Source: Phycisphaerae bacterium RAS2 | GTDB taxonomy: Bacteria; Planctomycetota; Phycisphaerae; UBA1845; UTPLA1 | Length of the DNA: 64,000 bases | Direction: 5' to 3' | Assembly: GCA_007753915.1 (NCBI GenBank) | Contig: CP036352.1 | Coordinates: 372,001-436,000, forward strand | Shown here: positions 60,695-64,000 of the stretch, piece after piece | Numbering within the stretch: the first letter of the stretch is position 1 | How the letters are laid out: each line of letters starts with the position of its first letter | Notes under the pieces: generated by a model | Databases searched by the model: none | What the model was told of the DNA's origin: nothing | The model's input: the letters and a program-made list of their open reading frames with translations, nothing else | Translations under genes and position numbers: made by a program

Positions 60695-62902
60695 CTATCC
60701 CCAGAGCTTGCCGAGCCGGCGATCCAGCTCCTGCATTGACACGTGCCCCGGTCCGCCGCGCCCCGCACCGGTGATGGCGACGCTCCGTTCGTGGAAGCAT
60801 TCGCGAGCTTGCGGAGTCAGGAATCGCGTGAGCTGGGCGTAGGTATGCAGATCGTGCAACCCGCCGCGGTGCTTGTGGTAGTAGCGAAGCGGAAAATAGA
60901 CATACAGCATATCCCGGGCGCGCGTCAGGGCGACGTAAAATAGCCGGCGCTCCTCTTCGATGCCGTCCTCGTCGCGCGTGGCCATGTCGGATGGGATCAT
61001 TCCGTCGGCCGCATGCAGCACATGCACGATGTCCCACTCGCAGCCCTTGGCGGAGTGGATGGTGCTCAACGTGGTCCAGTCATCTTCGAGGAAGGGCGGC
61101 CCGGCGAGGTCGGCCGTGGAAGTTGGTGGATCGAGCGTCAGGTCGCTGATGAAATTTTCGCGCGAACGATAGCCTCGCGCGATTTGTTCGAGCTGCTCGA
61201 TGTCGCGCAGGCGCGGGGCGGGGTTTTCGTAGCGGCGCGCAAGGAGCGGTTCATACAACTTGCGAATGCGTTCCAGTTGCGCCGCAAGTGGAAGCGGCGC
61301 CGTCGTCGATAGCGAGGCGGATTCGTCCTTTCCTGCTGCCGGAACGATCCGCACGCTGCTGCAATCGGCCAACGCATGACGCAGCGCTTCGAACTCCTTC
61401 CGCGCGCCGGCCGGAACCGTCGGCGGCGCGAGAAAGAGGCGTTTGAGCGGGGTCCATGCATCTGAGCCTTCAACCGGCGATGCCCCGGCCGACTGGGGTT
61501 CAGGCGTTGCCGGCGGCCGCACTTCGGCGCTGCCGGTGCGCACGCCGAGAGACGCGATGATGCGCTGGGCCGTCGCCGGGCCGACGCTCTCCAGCAGCAG
61601 AAGCAGCCGGTGCCAACTGATTTCGTCGTACGGATTCTCCAGCACGCGCAGAAACGCCATCATGTCTTTGATGTGCGCGGCTTCGACGAACTTCAACCCG
61701 CCGAACTTCACGAATGGGATGTTTCGCCTCGCCAGCTCGACTTCGAGCATGTCGCTGTGATGTCCCGCGCGAAACAGCACGGCCTGCCGCCGCAGCGGGA
61801 TGCCGCGTTCCAAGTGCGTGATAATGTGATCGCAGACCAGGTCCGTCTGTTGGCGCTCATCCTCGCATGTGAGCAGCATCGGCCGCACGTCGGAGCGACG
61901 TGAGGAATAGAGCGTCTTCGCGTGGCGATGGCTCGCGGCGCTCATGACGGTGTTGGATGCATCGAGGATGCGCTGCGTGCTGCGGTAGTTCTCTTCCAGT
62001 TTGACGACCTTTGCGCCGGGAAACTGTTCCGGGAAATCGAGGATGTTCCGCACCGTCGCTGCGCGGAAGGAATAGATCGCCTGGGCGTCGTCGCCGACAA
62101 CCGTGAGCTTGCGGTTCGTGCGACGCAGGCCGTTAAGGATGTCGGCCTGCACGATGTTTGTATCCTGATACTCGTCCACGAGCACGTGGTCGTAAAGCCG
62201 CTCGACCGCCGCGCCGGCGCCGTCAGTCTCCATCAGCGCCTTCCACGCCAGGAGGAGGTCGTCGTAGTCCATCACGCGGCAGGCACGCTTGCGAAGCAGG
62301 TACTGCTCGAAGATCGTGCGGATTCCTTCCAGGTCGTCGCGGCACCAGGGAAACTGCTTCTCCAGGACCGACTCCAGCCGCTCCTGCGCGTTGACCGTGC
62401 GGGAGTAAATCGACACCAGCGTCTCTTTGCGTGGGAACCGCCGATCCTTCTTCGCCACGCCCAGCTCGGTGCGCACCATGGCCATCACATCGGCCGCGTC
62501 GGCCTGATCGATCACGCTGAAGTCCTGCGGGAGGCCGATGGCACGGCCGTACATGCGAAGCAGCCGATTGGCGACGGCGTGAAACGTGCCGCCCCAGGGC
62601 GCTGCGCCAGACCAGGACGCACCGCCGCCGGTGAGGGCGCCGGCGAATTGCTCGGCACGGCGCAGCATTTCCGACGCCGCGCGCCGCGTGAAAGTAAGCA
62701 GCAGGAGACGATCGGGTCGCACGCCGCGATGAATGAGATGGGCAACGCGCGCCACAAGCGTGCGCGTCTTGCCGGTACCCGCGCCGGCGACGATCAGCAG
62801 GGGGCCGTCTTCATGCACGACCGCTTCTCGCTGTGCAGAATTCAGATCCGCAAGCCACGGCGTTGACGGCGGGTCGGTGGGTGCGGGCAGCGACGCGGAC
62901 AT
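60695..62902 (-). CDS. UvrD/PcrA family ATP-dependent DNA helicase
   Basis: 735 aa. Superfamily 1A motifs in order: LNSAQREAVVHEDGPLLIVAGAGTGKTRTLVARV near 20-53, LLLTFTRRAASEML near 68, HAVANRLLRMYG, LVDEYQDTNIVQADIL near 246-261, VVGDDAQAIYSFRAA near 272, LEENYRSTQRIL near 302, LSTIHSAKGCEWDIVHV near 620 and FYVALTRARDMLYVY near 660. It is a 3'-5' helicase of repair and replication. ATG at 62902 has AAGGA nine bases upstream; the much longer frame to 63463 lies antisense to another gene. Confidence 0.95.
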   Translation of the reverse strand: MSASLPAPTDPPSTPWLADLNSAQREAVVHEDGPLLIVAGAGTGKTRTLVARVAHLIHRGVRPDRLLLLTFTRRAASEMLRRAEQFAGALTGGGASWSGAAPWGGTFHAVANRLLRMYGRAIGLPQDFSVIDQADAADVMAMVRTELGVAKKDRRFPRKETLVSIYSRTVNAQERLESVLEKQFPWCRDDLEGIRTIFEQYLLRKRACRVMDYDDLLLAWKALMETDGAGAAVERLYDHVLVDEYQDTNIVQADILNGLRRTNRKLTVVGDDAQAIYSFRAATVRNILDFPEQFPGAKVVKLEENYRSTQRILDASNTVMSAASHRHAKTLYSSRRSDVRPMLLTCEDERQQTDLVCDHIITHLERGIPLRRQAVLFRAGHHSDMLEVELARRNIPFVKFGGLKFVEAAHIKDMMAFLRVLENPYDEISWHRLLLLLESVGPATAQRIIASLGVRTGSAEVRPPATPEPQSAGASPVEGSDAWTPLKRLFLAPPTVPAGARKEFEALRHALADCSSVRIVPAAGKDESASLSTTAPLPLAAQLERIRKLYEPLLARRYENPAPRLRDIEQLEQIARGYRSRENFISDLTLDPPTSTADLAGPPFLEDDWTTLSTIHSAKGCEWDIVHVLHAADGMIPSDMATRDEDGIEEERRLFYVALTRARDMLYVYFPLRYYHKHRGGLHDLHTYAQLTRFLTPQARECFHERSVAITGAGRGGPGHVSMQELDRRLGKLWG

Positions 62903-62925
62903 GGAGTCCATTCCTTGCTTCTGAT

Positions 62926-62966
62926 GGAACGAGATTGTTCCGAACGATATCCTAACAAAGGATACC
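62926..62966. promoter_or_regulatory. Two inverted repeats between divergent genes
   Basis: GGAAC (62926-62930) with GTTCC (62937-62941), and GATATCC (62946-62952) with GGATACC (62960-62966, one mismatch). Both stand in the 186-bp region between the helicase and DUF4920 genes and could be operators or leader hairpins. No factor is known. Confidence 0.35.
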
Positions 62967-63018
62967 GGGGCGCGGGCCGACCGGCCACCGCGCCGGGTAC
63001 GCGTCCATCGTGCCGACA

Positions 63019-63047
63019 TTGCTGAATTCCCCGTTTTCCGCGATAAT
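63019..63047 (+). promoter_or_regulatory. sigma70-like promoter of the DUF4920 gene
   Basis: TTGCTG (63019-63024), 17-bp spacer, GATAAT (63042-63047). The leader is about 35 nt and contains CTGGAGACGC before the ATG. Confidence 0.6.
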
Positions 63048-63088
63048 CCGGCCGTCGCGCGAGTTACACACCCTCTGGAGACGCACCC

Positions 63089-63592
63089 ATGAAACGATTC
63101 CTGATGACGCTCTCGGCCCTGCTCCTCGTGACAGGCTGCCAACAGGCGACGAGCAACAACGGCAACTTCAAGCAGTTCGGCGGCCCGGTGGATGACGCGA
63201 ACACCCTGACCGTCTCGCAGGCCGTGAAGGAAGCCACGACCGAGGGCAAGGTCGTGACGGTTCGCGGCAGGATCGAGGAAGTCTGCGCCAACATGGGCTG
63301 CTGGATGACGGTGACGGATGGGAAGGAAGTGGTTCGCGTGCGGTTTACCGAAAGCGAAGGCTGCTCGGATGGGTATTTCGTCCCGCGGAATGCGGCCGGG
63401 CACGACGTGATTCTGGTAGGCAAAATCAAGCCGATGGAGATCAGCCAGGCCATGGCGCGGCACTATGCCGAAGAAGGGGGCAAGCCGAAGGGGGAGATCG
63501 AGAAGATCGCCGGGCCACAGAAGCAGATGATGGTCTTCGCGACGGGTGTCAAGATCAGCTCGCCCGAATCGCTCGATCCGCCGATTCGGTAG
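63089..63592 (+). CDS. DUF4920 family lipoprotein
   Basis: 167 aa. Lipoprotein signal with lipobox LVTGC (Cys18). The body is an OB-like beta domain: KVVTVRGRIEEVCANMGCWMTVTDGKEVVRVRF, where the NMGCWM motif with its flanking Cys is typical of DUF4920, then CSDGYFVPRNAAGHDVILVGKI. The function of the family is unknown; metal or redox roles have been guessed from the cysteines. It begins 187 bp from the divergent helicase. Confidence 0.9.
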   Translation: MKRFLMTLSALLLVTGCQQATSNNGNFKQFGGPVDDANTLTVSQAVKEATTEGKVVTVRGRIEEVCANMGCWMTVTDGKEVVRVRFTESEGCSDGYFVPRNAAGHDVILVGKIKPMEISQAMARHYAEEGGKPKGEIEKIAGPQKQMMVFATGVKISSPESLDPPIR

Positions 63593-63657
63593 GCCCGGTG
63601 TCGCACGATGGGGCGCGAAAACTGCCGCCCCGGCGTCGAACCTGCCGATAGAAACAG

Positions 63658-63695
63658 GGTGCCCCCGGTCCGGCGGTCATGCGACCGGGCGCACC
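63658..63695 (+). terminator. Hairpin after the DUF4920 gene
   Basis: GGTGCCCCCGGTC (63658-63670) pairs with GACCGGGCGCACC (63683-63695) with one mismatch, loop of 12, then ATTTATC. Probable terminator with a weak T-tract. Confidence 0.55.
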
Positions 63696-63703
63696 ATTTA
63701 TCT

Positions 63704-64000
63704 ATGACCAGTTTGCCCGCTCAATTCGTTGCCTCGCTGACCGACTCGAACGCGGACGCTGCGTTTGTCTGTGTTGGCTGCGGCCATCGCAAGAGCCGGG
63801 ATGCTGCCCTCCCGCGCGGCTGGCCCTGTCCGATGTGCCGGTGCGACGCCTGCGGGCTGATTCAGCAGTCTCCGCGGAACAGCGCGCGGTCGCCGGTGGG
63901 ACCGGTCAACGTTTCATTGAATGGCGACGCCCAATCGGAATCAGAGGCGTGGACTTCGGCGGTTCAACAATACGCATTGTGTCTGCTTCCGCTCGAATCG
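63704..64000 (+). CDS. Zinc-finger-like ORF, truncated by the window end
   Basis: 99 codons visible from ATG 63704, still open at the edge. It carries paired cysteines FVCVGCGHRKSR and WPCPMCRCDACGLIQQ (residues about 21-50), consistent with a small zinc ribbon at the N-terminus of a longer protein. The rest seen is Ser/Asn-rich. No family recognised and no ribosome site seen. Confidence 0.55.
   Translation, partial: MTSLPAQFVASLTDSNADAAFVCVGCGHRKSRDAALPRGWPCPMCRCDACGLIQQSPRNSARSPVGPVNVSLNGDAQSESEAWTSAVQQYALCLLPLES

Noticed and set aside
62903-63463. N-terminal extension of the helicase frame
   Set aside because: It runs antisense through the DUF4920 gene and its promoter, and the helicase domain begins right after the ATG at 62902, which has a good ribosome site.

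Overview
The window is high-GC bacterial chromosome with a Gram-negative type envelope. It most likely comes from the Planctomycetota, probably Phycisphaerae or a close lineage. The pointers are two exported proteins ending in short dockerin-like repeats of the GDxNCDG type, an exported beta-propeller with NxxGxxxAF repeats, a PEP-CTERM protein, LPS-assembly genes (heptosyltransferase, InaA-type kinase) and many orphan membrane proteins. The lineage is inferred from protein character, not from a marker-gene phylogeny. I found no rRNA, tRNA, CRISPR array, insertion sequence or prophage.

Layout. 0-3 kb: translation and housekeeping genes (end of trmD, rplS, YraN, TatD, ROK kinase). 3.2-8.7 kb: a fasciclin / DUF378 / lipocalin / SDR-DUF2867 / PQQ-propeller / SRPBCC cluster behind a strong sigma70-like promoter with a palindrome at the start site. 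8.8-12.2 kb: a lone receiver, a membrane protein and an FG-GAP lipoprotein. 12.3-13.4 kb: a lower-GC minus-strand island of three overlapping genes (DUF6941-like, small acidic protein, MazF/PemK-like toxin). 13.5-20.8 kb: DsbD-like protein, rny with a long leader, LPS kinase and heptosyltransferase. 21-27.6 kb: fabI, a NUDT22-like Nudix protein, the NxxGxxxAF/dockerin protein, and an Hpt + REC-GGDEF pair. 27.6-35.7 kb: alaS followed by a probable selenocysteine-containing AhpD-like protein, rmuC, and an M64 peptidase / BtpA / orphan operon. 36-42 kb: L,D-transpeptidase, PpiD/SurA-like protein, thioesterase, small membrane proteins, PEP-CTERM protein. 42.4-50.5 kb: clpC, a carrier protein plus stand-alone adenylation enzyme, pnp-rpsO and a receiver. 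50.6-64 kb: lipoprotein esterase, queuosine-precursor transporter, M16 peptidase, Gly-rich zinc ribbon, a 1496-residue three-module amidohydrolase, PcrA/UvrD helicase, a DUF4920 lipoprotein and a truncated zinc-finger ORF.

The most notable object is at 30702-31412. It is one AhpD/carboxymuconolactone-decarboxylase frame interrupted by a single in-frame TGA exactly where the second Cys of CxxC belongs. A perfect 7-bp hairpin with a 6-nt loop begins 17 nt after the TGA, which fits a bacterial SECIS element.

The second theme is small dispersed DNA elements. There are palindromes of the GTAGGGTG(S)GY type, a GCCGCGGGCTTCAGCCCGCG element, and degenerate period-7/period-8 arrays. They lie between genes and also inside or at the ends of genes, where they appear to supply stop codons, linkers and in one case a promoter -35 box. 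The promoters I could read follow TTGNNN-N16-18-TANNNT or GATAAT, and several sit so close to the ATG that the messages would be leaderless.
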